Translations under genes and position numbers: made by a program | Part shown: positions 15,730 through 23,993 of the stretch, piece by piece | How the letters are laid out: each line of letters opens with the position of its first letter | How positions within the stretch are numbered: the stretch's first letter is position 1 | Notes under the pieces: generated by a model | What the model was told of the DNA's origin: nothing | Database searches by the model: none | What the model saw: the letters and a program-made list of their open reading frames with translations, nothing else | From: an uncultured Eubacterium sp. | GTDB lineage: Bacteria > Bacillota > Clostridia > Oscillospirales > Acutalibacteraceae | Direction: 5' to 3' | Length of the DNA stretch: 39,647 nucleotides | Assembly: GCA_900542875.1 (NCBI GenBank) | Contig: UQPH01000011.1 | Location: 1-39,647 of the forward strand

Positions 15730-16683
15730 TTATTTTACAAGATAAAGCGGTGCGGTGTCGGTGTTTGAATTGTCGACATACCAGCTGTTGCCGATTTTTA
15801 CAACATAAACCTTTGTGTTTGCAACGACATCGCCGTTTTGATTTGTTACCTCAACGGTGCATTCGTCAACCGCTTCAATGCTGTCTGCAACGTTAAGATT
15901 ATCAAATGCCTCTTTCATTGCCGAGGATTTTTCGTCGTCAAGTGTGTCTGCAAGAGCTTCGTTATTTTGGGCAATGGGAACAACTCTGTTCTTGTAGCCT
16001 GTTGCATAAGCCTCGACTTCGTCGGCAGGCAATTCCTTTGTGTCGGTTACGGCAGTCGTGAGTTTGTAGTCTTCGCCGTAAAGTTCCTGATAGATACCTG
16101 TTGAGGCCTTTTGAATAACGGTTTTTTTGTCTGCCGCAAGTTTCTCTTTCGTACCTGTCAGTTTGTCTGCATAGGTCTGAACATTGGATTCAAACACGCT
16201 GAACATAAAGTCTGTGTCCATATAATCGTCTTGAAGAACAGCCGCTCTGACCTCTTTGAGTTTTGCAAAATAAAGGCTGTAAAACTCGTCGTAATTTTGA
16301 AGTCCGACTGTTTCCATAAGTTCTTCATAGTAGTCGTACATTGTGTTGTAAACTGTGTCGAGCATTTGTGCTTCTTCGTCAGAGCCTGTGCCGATTATTT
16401 CATTTTGCTTAACATCTTTGCCGTCATTGATGTAAGGGGTCATATAAGCGTTGGTTACAAAATTGCCGAATTTCTGCTCCTTTGATACGAGAGAAACTTT
16501 CAATGCGTTATAACCGTCGCCTGTCTGAACTATGGTGTCGGCATAGGATTGAGCCACCTTTTCGGGTGAAAAGGCATTATATCTGGAGGTGAATGCAAAT
16601 ACGGTTAAGCCGACTAAAACGACTGCAACAAGAACAGCCGCAACTACTCCGTAAAGTCCTGCCTTAAATTCTTTTTTAGCCAT
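15730..16683 (-). CDS. Unrecognised protein with N-terminal membrane anchor
   Basis: 317 residues that I cannot assign to a family. A short basic start (MAKKEFKAGLYG) leads into one membrane segment (about 10-32) with no lipobox cysteine, so the rest should face outward. The body is acidic and probably mostly helical up to about residue 255; the final part (about 255-317) has the alternating pattern of a small beta domain (CTVEVTNQNGDVVAN, VYVVKIGNSWYVDN), resembling DUF4878/NTF2-like lumenal domains in style only. Start ATG after AGGAGG. It lies 10 bp after the MFS transporter gene and ahead of a terminator, so it is co-transcribed with it. Confidence 0.8.
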   Translation of the reverse strand: MAKKEFKAGLYGVVAAVLVAVVLVGLTVFAFTSRYNAFSPEKVAQSYADTIVQTGDGYNALKVSLVSKEQKFGNFVTNAYMTPYINDGKDVKQNEIIGTGSDEEAQMLDTVYNTMYDYYEELMETVGLQNYDEFYSLYFAKLKEVRAAVLQDDYMDTDFMFSVFESNVQTYADKLTGTKEKLAADKKTVIQKASTGIYQELYGEDYKLTTAVTDTKELPADEVEAYATGYKNRVVPIAQNNEALADTLDDEKSSAMKEAFDNLNVADSIEAVDECTVEVTNQNGDVVANTKVYVVKIGNSWYVDNSNTDTAPLYLVK

Positions 16684-16693
16684 ACCGTACCTC

Positions 16694-18238
16694 CTATTCT
16701 GCCACGCTGTCGGCGTCGGATTCGTTAATTACTTCTTCTGTCTCTTTAGCCTCAGCCTCTTCCTTTGCTCTCTTTTCGAGCAAGGCGGCGGTGATTCTTT
16801 CCTTCTTTTCGCCTACCATATCGTAGAAGAGAATCGGGATGAACTGAAGAATAACGAAAATAGCCGGTATAATTGTGTATATAGCGAGGAATTTCATAAG
16901 TACCTCGTTTGACTGTTCTGCGTATGCAACACTCGGACTGGTGGAAAACTGATAGCCCGACCAGGTGTAAACGAGTACGGGAGCGAGCCATTTTGTGCCT
17001 GCCGATGCGATTTTTGAGAACAAGCCGTAGCCTGCGTAAGCAAGACCTTCCTGGCGCTTACCCGTCTTATATTCCATCTCGTCGATACAGTCCGCAATCA
17101 TAATGTTAGGCGTAACATTTGTGTTGCCGTGCTGAATGCCGCAGAAGAAATTGAGGATGAGGAACGGTATGATAAGGTTGCTGTTAAAGCCGATTCCTCT
17201 GGAAGCGAGGAACAGGATAGCCATAGCAGACGCACCGTATACACAGAAGATTATGTATGTCTGCTTGGTTGAGAATTTTTTGAGCACAAAGTTTACGAGC
17301 AGGGTGCCCACGGCGGTGCCTATGCCCATAGGCAGCATAAGCGCAAGTTTAAGTCCTTTTGAGCCGAGGAGATAAACTGCGATATAAAGCGATACTGTAC
17401 CGTATACGCCTCTGCCGAATCCGAACAGTTTTGTGAGCGAAACCATAAGCAGGTTTTTGTTTGTGAATACGAGTTTAACGGATTCCTTAAGACTGACATT
17501 TTCGCTTGTATAGGGGACTCTCTCTTTGTTGTTGGCAAAGAAAATCATAACAAAAATTATCATTCCGAGTGCACAGACTGCGGTGGAAATGATGAGGTCA
17601 AGACCCTGACCCTCTGCGTTTTTATACTGCTGCTGACCCATAAGAGCTTTCATAATGAGCGGTACTACGATGATAACTACCTGACCGCCGCTTTGTCCTA
17701 CCGAGCGCAGGAACGATGCGATGGAAATGGCGCTTGAACGCTCGCTCGGATTAGGTGAGCACAGAGCACCGAAACAGTTTGACGGGGACTCTACCGCACA
17801 CGAAATTGCCGTATAAAGCGAGTAAATTACAAACATCCATATTGTAGCGATTGTAAACGAACTTGTGCTTGGTGCAATGAAAACAAGCATGGAAATGATT
17901 GCAAACGGTATTGCGCCGAAACCGACCCACGGTTTAACCTTTCCGAGCGGTGTTCTCGTTCTGTCGACCAAAACGCCGATGACGAGTTCACACACTGCGC
18001 CGATGATACCGGCTACGCCGAATACGAGCGATACAACATTTGCAAGTTGGCTGCTGTCAAAGCCCTTGCCTTTGAATGCGAAGTCGGCGAAAAATGTCAT
18101 TGTGTAATCGGGCATCCATCCGGTGAGCAGGGCTACACCGAACAGTCCTATACCGAAAGTGGCAATTTCGGACGGCTTCATGTACTTCTTTTCTGCCGGT
18201 GCGGCATTTTCTGCCACGGCAGCCTTTTTCTTGGACAT
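16694..18238 (-). CDS. GPH-family (MFS) sugar:cation symporter
   Basis: 514 residues, about 12 membrane segments, of the glycoside-pentoside-hexuronide:cation symporter group within the MFS. Recognisable features: an early GLFGVALLTGWMPDYTMTFF, the loop VDRTRTPLGKVKPWV after the second or third helix (matching the family D.(T/R)R...GK.RPW signature), and a central hydrophilic loop (NNKERVPYTSENVS). The substrate cannot be told; no glycosidase is adjacent. The C-terminus is an acidic Glu-rich tail. ATG at 18238 chosen because AAAGGAG lies 8 nt before it; an in-frame start 14 codons upstream lacks one. First gene of the operon with the anchored unknown protein. Confidence 0.88.
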   Translation of the reverse strand: MSKKKAAVAENAAPAEKKYMKPSEIATFGIGLFGVALLTGWMPDYTMTFFADFAFKGKGFDSSQLANVVSLVFGVAGIIGAVCELVIGVLVDRTRTPLGKVKPWVGFGAIPFAIISMLVFIAPSTSSFTIATIWMFVIYSLYTAISCAVESPSNCFGALCSPNPSERSSAISIASFLRSVGQSGGQVVIIVVPLIMKALMGQQQYKNAEGQGLDLIISTAVCALGMIIFVMIFFANNKERVPYTSENVSLKESVKLVFTNKNLLMVSLTKLFGFGRGVYGTVSLYIAVYLLGSKGLKLALMLPMGIGTAVGTLLVNFVLKKFSTKQTYIIFCVYGASAMAILFLASRGIGFNSNLIIPFLILNFFCGIQHGNTNVTPNIMIADCIDEMEYKTGKRQEGLAYAGYGLFSKIASAGTKWLAPVLVYTWSGYQFSTSPSVAYAEQSNEVLMKFLAIYTIIPAIFVILQFIPILFYDMVGEKKERITAALLEKRAKEEAEAKETEEVINESDADSVAE

Positions 18239-18270
18239 AAAGTTGCTCCTTTTAGTAAAATTCACAGAAT

Positions 18271-18299
18271 AGTATACCATTTTATTTTTAATCGTTCAA
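18271..18299 (-). promoter_or_regulatory. Promoter of the GPH transporter operon
   Basis: TTGAAC (18294-18299), 17-bp spacer, TATACT (18271-18276), about 33 nt before the ATG. No operator palindrome or catabolite-response element was recognised around it. Confidence 0.7.
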
Positions 18300-18366
18300 T
18301 AATATTTTACATATAATTTATTTTTATTTAACATTATTTTGATGACTTGATGACGCAAAAAGAGAG

Positions 18367-18396
18367 CAGACCGAAACCGTTAAGGGCTTCGGTCTG
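18367..18396 (-). terminator. Terminator after the duplicated-domain membrane protein
   Basis: Perfect 9-bp stem CAGACCGAA / TTCGGTCTG with a 12-nt loop; on the minus strand it is followed by CTCTCTTTTT. It slightly precedes the gene end (stop at 18402) by 6 nt. Confidence 0.75.
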
Positions 18397-18401
18397 TTGT
18401 G

Positions 18402-20054
18402 TTATTGCTTTTGGGGGTTGTAGGACGGATTTAGTTTTTTGATGACCTCCTCGGTCTTGTCGGGAATGCCCTTTATTTTTGATACTTCATCTCTTTTTAC
18501 CCTGAGATATGTAATGCTGTATTTTGATGAATCAAAGGTTTTTGTTCCGTCAAAGAACGGCACCGAGTATCCGCCCTCGCTGATGAATTTCGATTTATAT
18601 ACGGACTTGGAATTAACATAGTAGGAGTTATAGCCGTACTCGCTGTCAACTCCGAACTTGCTCTCGAGTTCAAATCTTTCTCCGTCAAAGTAAAGTACCT
18701 TGCTTGTTGAACTCATCACTCTGCCACGTTGAGAATAGTTGAAGGTATTTATGCACAGTTTCTTTTCGTTTGCGTCATTCTTGATAATGTAATATGCGGT
18801 GTCCGTGCTGTCCGAGAGATTGGATATACCCTCGCTTTGATATACATTAAGCGCTTTTTCGCCGTTAAATGTGTATATTTCGCAGAAATATTTTTCTTTT
18901 GCAACGGAGATGTATTCGCCGTTATCATTTTTGCTTCTCTCGTTTACCGTGCGTCGGAAGATGAGTAAAAGTTCGTTTGTACCGTCGCCGTTAAAATCGA
19001 TTAAATCGACTACCGCCAAGCCCGTAATGCACGGAAGTTCCGACATATTGTCGAGTGAGGCACAGCCGTATTCCTTGTTGTAATTTTCCACTATGGAATA
19101 GTAGGCGGAATTTATCGGCTCGAGCTGAGCTTTGCCGTCGGCGGAGTCGGAATTGCTTTCGTCTGCACTCTGCTCTTTGTTTTTTGAAAAACCGTCGATT
19201 ACATCGAGGGTGGAGTCCACAATTTCCGAGGCGGTGGTTTCTCTCAAAACCGCAAATCGAATTTTTTCGAAATTGTCGGTTGCGTCCTTTTTGCGCATGG
19301 TGTATTTTAGCGACTCCTCGTCATATGACGCCTCGTCCTTTTCCTTAAATTCTTTGCCTGCCAGTCGAAGTATTTTTACATTTTCCGCTTTATCGCCGCT
19401 GTGCTCGGCAAGGTAGAATTGATTGTCATCGGTGTAGAGTGAAATCCAAATGTCGCTGTTTCTGTCACTACGTTGAAATACGTTCTTGTTATAAAGTTGA
19501 ATAAAATCGCCCGAATGAAAGCCCCAGACCTCAAGGTGATATGTATCGTTGTCATTATATCCGAGCAAAAGTTCTTCGCTGCCGTCGGCGTTGAAGTCTA
19601 TTTCTCTTGCAACGCACAGACCTGTGAGCATACAGCCCTTTATTCCGTATTCGCTGTTCATAAATTTATAGTTTGCAATGCCGTATTTTTCAGAATATTC
19701 GCTGCATACCTTATATGCTGCGGCACCGAATTTTGCCTCTTTGCTGTTTTGCTTATGTGTGGAGGCTGTTATGGAGACAGAGGCGATAACCACGGTGACG
19801 ATTATTGTGAATAAAACGAGGAAAAAGCCAAGTTTTACCGCATTGTTTTTTTTGTTGCTTTTTGTGAAAAATCGGTATACTTTTTTTGCAAAAATAAGAA
19901 TGTTCACTCCGACAACGGAAATTACGTATCTCAGCACGGCAAGTATTTTTTTGCCGTCGATTTTTACCGATTTTGCTGATTTTTTTGAGTTTTGTTTTTT
20001 TATTTCTCCGCTCTCGTCGATGTCGTCATCAAAGTAATTGTACCTTTTTTTCAC
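18402..20054 (-). CDS. Membrane-anchored protein with two copies of a DFN(A/G)DG repeat domain
   Basis: 550 residues, function unknown. A charged cytoplasmic N-terminus, one or two hydrophobic segments (about 38-56 and 74-95), then a long outward part made of two similar halves. Each half begins with a helix ending in EKYG/KEYG and has a GL.V....DFN.DG..ELLL block (about 145-165 and 345-365), which resembles VCBS/FG-GAP-like, calcium-binding DxNxDG loops. A Ser/Asp-rich linker (about 290-310) separates the halves. Start is a GTG at 20054 with AGGAGG 7 nt upstream. It follows the S1-domain gene by about 65 bp on the same strand, so probably one transcript. Extracellular sensing or binding is a guess. 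Confidence 0.8.
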   Translation of the reverse strand: MKKRYNYFDDDIDESGEIKKQNSKKSAKSVKIDGKKILAVLRYVISVVGVNILIFAKKVYRFFTKSNKKNNAVKLGFFLVLFTIIVTVVIASVSITASTHKQNSKEAKFGAAAYKVCSEYSEKYGIANYKFMNSEYGIKGCMLTGLCVAREIDFNADGSEELLLGYNDNDTYHLEVWGFHSGDFIQLYNKNVFQRSDRNSDIWISLYTDDNQFYLAEHSGDKAENVKILRLAGKEFKEKDEASYDEESLKYTMRKKDATDNFEKIRFAVLRETTASEIVDSTLDVIDGFSKNKEQSADESNSDSADGKAQLEPINSAYYSIVENYNKEYGCASLDNMSELPCITGLAVVDLIDFNGDGTNELLLIFRRTVNERSKNDNGEYISVAKEKYFCEIYTFNGEKALNVYQSEGISNLSDSTDTAYYIIKNDANEKKLCINTFNYSQRGRVMSSTSKVLYFDGERFELESKFGVDSEYGYNSYYVNSKSVYKSKFISEGGYSVPFFDGTKTFDSSKYSITYLRVKRDEVSKIKGIPDKTEEVIKKLNPSYNPQKQ

Positions 20055-20118
20055 TGCTCCGCCTCCTTTTATACTTCATTAATATATCACATGAACATAA
20101 AAATAGCAATATTTTATG

Positions 20119-21030
20119 TTATGCACCGAAAACGCAGCCTATTTCTTTGCTTGCTCCCTCGGGAGAAAATTGCCATTCGTCTATGTGGTCGCCGCTTACA
20201 AAATACTCTAATTCGTCATCTGACTCCGCAGTGTCGAAAGCGTCAACTATAACGAGTTTTACTTTCATTCTCTCGGGCAGAATGGATTTTATGTATACCG
20301 ATACACGCTGACCCGGTTTAAGACTTTCGCAAGGCTCGGCAAGTCCCGCAAGATTAGGCGTAAGTTCTACAAAAACTCCGTATTCTTCTATGCTTCTGAC
20401 CGTTCCCGTTACGGTTTCGCCTACCGAGAATTTGTCTGCGTTCTCCTGCCAGGTGCCGAGCAGTTCTTTTAGGGAAAAGGTGAGTTTTGTCGCCTCACGC
20501 TTTTTGAGCACGGTACGGATTGTTTGGTTTATGTGCACCCTTTCCGACGGGTGCGAAATTCTCGATACGGAGAGCATATCTATCGGAATGAGCGAATTTA
20601 TTCCTGCACCTATGTCGATGAATGCGCCGAAACTTTCAAGGTGCGTTACCTTTGCTGTTATTATATCGCCCACGCTCAGGCGTGATATAAAGTCACGCAT
20701 ACATTCTAGCTGTACTATTCTGCGTGAGAGCACGGCATAACTTTTTCCCGCCTCGTCGGTTCCTATGCCGACTATCTTAAATGCGACGGGTTTATTGACC
20801 TTGCTTATGAGCGCAATGTCACGCACCGTTCCGTCGTTTATGCCGAGTGCACCCTCGTCTCTGGGTATGATGCCGCTTATCACTCCCAAATCGATATGCA
20901 GATTGTGCTCTTTGTCGCAGAGCAAAACTTTGCCCTCGATTATTTCTCCCGACGCCATTGAACTTTTTATTTCGTCGAGAGAGTCGAATTTTCTGTTGCA
21001 AAAGGCTATGCCTTCGGGATAGTATTTCAT
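20119..21030 (-). CDS. S1 RNA-binding domain protein
   Basis: 303 residues with three S1-type OB folds: about 26-105 (divergent), 117-186 (GDIITAKVTHLESFGAFIDI, the canonical one) and 203-265 (GETVTGTVRSIEEYGVFVEL). It belongs to the short S1 homologues of Firmicutes related to ribosomal protein S1 and YmfI/YabR-like proteins, likely binding single-stranded RNA or the ribosome. It is too short to be a standard S1 (four to six repeats) and does not carry an IspH fusion. ATG at 21030 after AAGGA. Divergent from the DUF951-prfA operon across a 118-bp gap. Confidence 0.85.
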   Translation of the reverse strand: MKYYPEGIAFCNRKFDSLDEIKSSMASGEIIEGKVLLCDKEHNLHIDLGVISGIIPRDEGALGINDGTVRDIALISKVNKPVAFKIVGIGTDEAGKSYAVLSRRIVQLECMRDFISRLSVGDIITAKVTHLESFGAFIDIGAGINSLIPIDMLSVSRISHPSERVHINQTIRTVLKKREATKLTFSLKELLGTWQENADKFSVGETVTGTVRSIEEYGVFVELTPNLAGLAEPCESLKPGQRVSVYIKSILPERMKVKLVIVDAFDTAESDDELEYFVSGDHIDEWQFSPEGASKEIGCVFGA

Positions 21031-21089
21031 CTTAATCCTTCCTTTTCTTCAATATTTAATACTATGTTCGGCGTATCTTAAATATGTTA

Positions 21090-21118
21090 TTGATAAAGGA
21101 AATAATTGGTGATATAAT
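21090..21118 (+). promoter_or_regulatory. Promoter of the DUF951-prfA operon
   Basis: TTGATA (21090-21095), 17-bp spacer, TATAAT (21113-21118), about 30 nt before the DUF951 ATG. I could not pick a convincing counterpart for the divergent S1 gene in the same gap. Confidence 0.75.
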
Positions 21119-21148
21119 ATATAAGATTATAATAAATGGGGGACGTCT

Positions 21149-21346
21149 ATGAATATTCAGCCGGGAGACAGATTGACCATGAAAAAGCCTCATCCCTGCG
21201 GAAGCAAGGAATTTGAGGTGCTCAGAATCGGTGCGGATTTTAAGATTAAATGTCTGGGTTGCGAGCATGTTGTGATAGTACCCAGAAGCAAGATAGAAAA
21301 GAACATTAAGAATGTTAAGCCAAAGGAGGGTGAGGAGCAGGTATGA
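21149..21346 (+). CDS. DUF951 small protein
   Basis: 65 residues of the DUF951 family, small basic proteins found beside translation and cell-division genes in Firmicutes and without a proven function. The core is PGDRLTMKKPHPCGSKEFEV followed by IKCLGCEHVVIVPRSK; Cys at 29-ish and a CLGC pair suggest a metal-binding or RNA-binding OB-like fold (inference). The ATG follows GGGGGA by 7 nt. Its stop overlaps the prfA ATG (ATGA), so translation of prfA is coupled to it. Confidence 0.9.
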   Translation: MNIQPGDRLTMKKPHPCGSKEFEVLRIGADFKIKCLGCEHVVIVPRSKIEKNIKNVKPKEGEEQV

Positions 21347-22422
21347 TAGATAAGCTGGAAGAAGTGGAAAAGAGATACGACGAGGTGAACAGCCTCGTGT
21401 GCCAAAGTGATGTCATTGCCGATATGGACAGGTACACGGCGCTGATGAAAGAACTTAAACACCTTACCCCGATAGTGGAAAAATTCAGGGAATATAAAAA
21501 AGCAAAGGCAAATTTTGAGGAGTCTAAGGATATGCTCGGCGACAGTTCGCTTGACGAAGATTTTGCCCAAATGGTAAAGGACGAGTTTGAGCAGAGCAAG
21601 GTGGATATAGAGCGAATAGAGGAGGAACTTAAAATACTTCTTTTGCCCAGAGACCCTAATGACGATAAGAATGTTATCGTGGAAATCAGAGGAGGAGCCG
21701 GCGGCGAGGAGAGTGCGCTGTTTGCCGGCGTTCTTTTCAGAATGTATAGTATGTATGCCGAATCAAAGGGATTTAAGACGGAGGTTATTTCCGCAAACGA
21801 GACGGGTCTCGGAGGATATAAGGAGATAAGTTTCAGCATAACGGGCGACGGAGCGTACTCGAGATTTAAGTTTGAGTCGGGAGTTCACAGGGTACAGCGT
21901 GTGCCCGAAACGGAGAGTCAGGGCAGAATTCACACCTCTACCACAACCGTTGCGGTTTTGCCGGAGGCTGAGGAAGTCGATTTTGAAATTCTCGATAAAG
22001 ACTTGCAGATTGATACCTTCCGTGCCTCGGGTGCGGGCGGTCAGCATATTAACAAAACTTCATCCGCTATCCGTGTAACGCATATACCGACGGGCACTGT
22101 GGTTGAATGTCAGGACCAGCGCTCTCAGCACCAGAATAAGGAAAAGGCACTTCTCGTTCTTCGTGCAAGGCTTTTGGATGCGGAGAGAGCAAAGCAGAAC
22201 GCACAGATTGCAGGCGAGAGAAAGGCTCAGGTGGGAACGGGTGACCGAAGCGAGCGAATCCGTACCTATAACTATCCGCAGGGCAGGGTGTCAGACCACA
22301 GAATCAATCTTACGCTTTACAAGTTGGAGTCCATTCTTAACGGAGATATGGACGAACTTATTGACGCACTTATTACCGCAGACACGGCGGAAAAACTTAA
22401 AGCGTCGCAGGGAGAGGAATAA
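21343..22422 (+). CDS. prfA: Peptide chain release factor 1
   Basis: 359 residues, the standard length for RF1, which reads UAA and UAG stop codons and releases the finished peptide. The catalytic GGQ is at 232-234 (ASGAGGQHINKT) and the stop-codon recognition PxT tripeptide is PET (188-190, in VQRVPETESQGR), which marks it as RF1 and not RF2 (SPF). A coiled-coil first domain spans about 1-100. It overlaps DUF951 by 4 nt upstream and the Sua5-CoaE gene by 1 nt downstream (TAATG). The usual partner prmC is not here. Confidence 0.97.
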   Translation: MIDKLEEVEKRYDEVNSLVCQSDVIADMDRYTALMKELKHLTPIVEKFREYKKAKANFEESKDMLGDSSLDEDFAQMVKDEFEQSKVDIERIEEELKILLLPRDPNDDKNVIVEIRGGAGGEESALFAGVLFRMYSMYAESKGFKTEVISANETGLGGYKEISFSITGDGAYSRFKFESGVHRVQRVPETESQGRIHTSTTTVAVLPEAEEVDFEILDKDLQIDTFRASGAGGQHINKTSSAIRVTHIPTGTVVECQDQRSQHQNKEKALLVLRARLLDAERAKQNAQIAGERKAQVGTGDRSERIRTYNYPQGRVSDHRINLTLYKLESILNGDMDELIDALITADTAEKLKASQGEE

Positions 22423-23993
22423 TGAAAACCGAACTGCTGACAGTAAATGATGAGAATATAAAAAAAGCGGGCAGGATTATTGCCGACGGCGGACTCGTGG
22501 CGTTTCCGACCGAAACCGTTTACGGCTTGGGTGCGAATGCGCTCAATGACGAGGCTGTTAAAAATATCTATAAGGCGAAGGGCAGACCAAGCGACAATCC
22601 GCTGATTGTGCATGTAGCAGACAAAGCGGACATTGCCAGACTTGTAAAGGAAATTCCGCCAAAGGCAGAAAAGCTGATAAACGCATTTTTTCCCGGTGCT
22701 CTTACGATAATTATGAATAAATCCGATTTGATAGGCAAAACGGTCAGCGGAGGTCTTGATACCGTTGCCGTTCGTATGCCGAAGAACGAGATTGCACATA
22801 AACTTATTTCTGAAAGCGGTTGTCCCATTGCCGCACCGAGTGCAAACACCTCGGGTTTGCCGTCGCCTACAAGGGCAAAGTATGTAATTGACGATATGAT
22901 GGGGAAAATCGACGCAATAATCGACGGCGGCGACTGTGAATACGGAGTGGAGAGCACTGTTATAACTCTTGCGAGCGAGCCGCCTGTTTTGCTTAGACCG
23001 GGTGCGGTTACAAAGGAAATGATAGAGAGCGTTATAGGTGAAATTACCGTTGCACCGGCTGTGCTCGAAGGAATGAAAGACGATGAGGTCGCCGCTTCTC
23101 CCGGAATGAAGTATAAGCATTATGCGCCGAAAGCCAAAGTTGTTATGGTAAACGGCACAAAGGAGCAGTACGAGCACTTTGTCAATTCAAAGACAGACGC
23201 CTACGCTTTGTGTTATGACGGAGATAATGTAAATATTCCAAAGGTTACTTACGGAAAAGAAAATTACGACTTGAGCCAGGCGAGAGAACTTTTTGACGCA
23301 CTCAGGGAACTTGACGAAAAGGGTGCAAAAAAGGTTTATGCCAGAACTCCGCATAAAGACGGAGTGGGTATGGCGGTTTATAACAGACTCATTCGTGCGT
23401 GTGCATTTTGTATCATAGATTTGCAAAAGCCGTTTACGATAGGTATAACGGGACCTACGGGAGCAGGCAAGGGCTATGTGTGCGACATTCTGAGGAATAA
23501 GGGTTTTAAGGTCATAAACTGTGACGAGGTGGCAAGGAAAGTTACCGAAAAAGGCTCGCCTCTTTTGGATAAATTGTGCGAAGTTTTCGGAAACGATATT
23601 TTGCATGGCGGCGAACTTGACAGAGCATTGCTTGCAAAAAGAGCGTTTGACACAAAGGAGCACACCCGACTTCTTAATTCGATTTTGCACCCTGTGATTT
23701 GTGAGGATTGCAAAAGGCAGGCACAGGGCTTGACCGTTCTTGACGCACCGCAACTTTTTGAGGCGGGGCTTGAGGACGATTGCTACAAGGTTATAGCCGT
23801 TCTTGCCGATAAGGAGACAAGAATAAATCGCATTATGAAAAGGGATAATATTGACAGAGAGGCGGCTCTTTTAAGAATATCCGCCCAGTATGACGATGAT
23901 TTCTTTATTGATAACTGCGATTATGTAATTTATAATAACGGCGGTGAAAATCCGCTGACTCAAACAGAAAATATATTGGAGGTAATCCTATGA
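22422..23993 (+). CDS. Fused threonylcarbamoyl-AMP synthase (Sua5/TsaC) and dephospho-CoA kinase (CoaE)
   Basis: 523 residues joining two enzymes. Residues 1 to about 330 are a full Sua5-type protein: YrdC domain with VAFPTETVYGLGANA (26-40), KGRPSDNPL (53-61), PGALT and SANTSG, then the SPGMKYKHYAPKA linker (226-238) and the small Sua5 domain. It makes threonylcarbamoyl-AMP for the t6A modification of tRNAs reading ANN codons. Residues about 337-523 are a CoaE kinase: P-loop GITGPTGAGKG (341-351), INCDEVARKV, LDAPQLFEAG and MKRDNIDREAALLRISAQ, the last step of coenzyme A synthesis. The frame is continuous with only a few residues between the modules. Overlaps prfA by 1 nt and the aminopeptidase by 4 nt. 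Confidence 0.93.
   Translation: MKTELLTVNDENIKKAGRIIADGGLVAFPTETVYGLGANALNDEAVKNIYKAKGRPSDNPLIVHVADKADIARLVKEIPPKAEKLINAFFPGALTIIMNKSDLIGKTVSGGLDTVAVRMPKNEIAHKLISESGCPIAAPSANTSGLPSPTRAKYVIDDMMGKIDAIIDGGDCEYGVESTVITLASEPPVLLRPGAVTKEMIESVIGEITVAPAVLEGMKDDEVAASPGMKYKHYAPKAKVVMVNGTKEQYEHFVNSKTDAYALCYDGDNVNIPKVTYGKENYDLSQARELFDALRELDEKGAKKVYARTPHKDGVGMAVYNRLIRACAFCIIDLQKPFTIGITGPTGAGKGYVCDILRNKGFKVINCDEVARKVTEKGSPLLDKLCEVFGNDILHGGELDRALLAKRAFDTKEHTRLLNSILHPVICEDCKRQAQGLTVLDAPQLFEAGLEDDCYKVIAVLADKETRINRIMKRDNIDREAALLRISAQYDDDFFIDNCDYVIYNNGGENPLTQTENILEVIL

Noticed and set aside
22317..23177. Long open frame on the minus strand opposite the Sua5-CoaE gene
   Set aside because: It lies entirely opposite strongly conserved coding sequence, has no ribosome site or recognisable domain, and is a codon-bias shadow.
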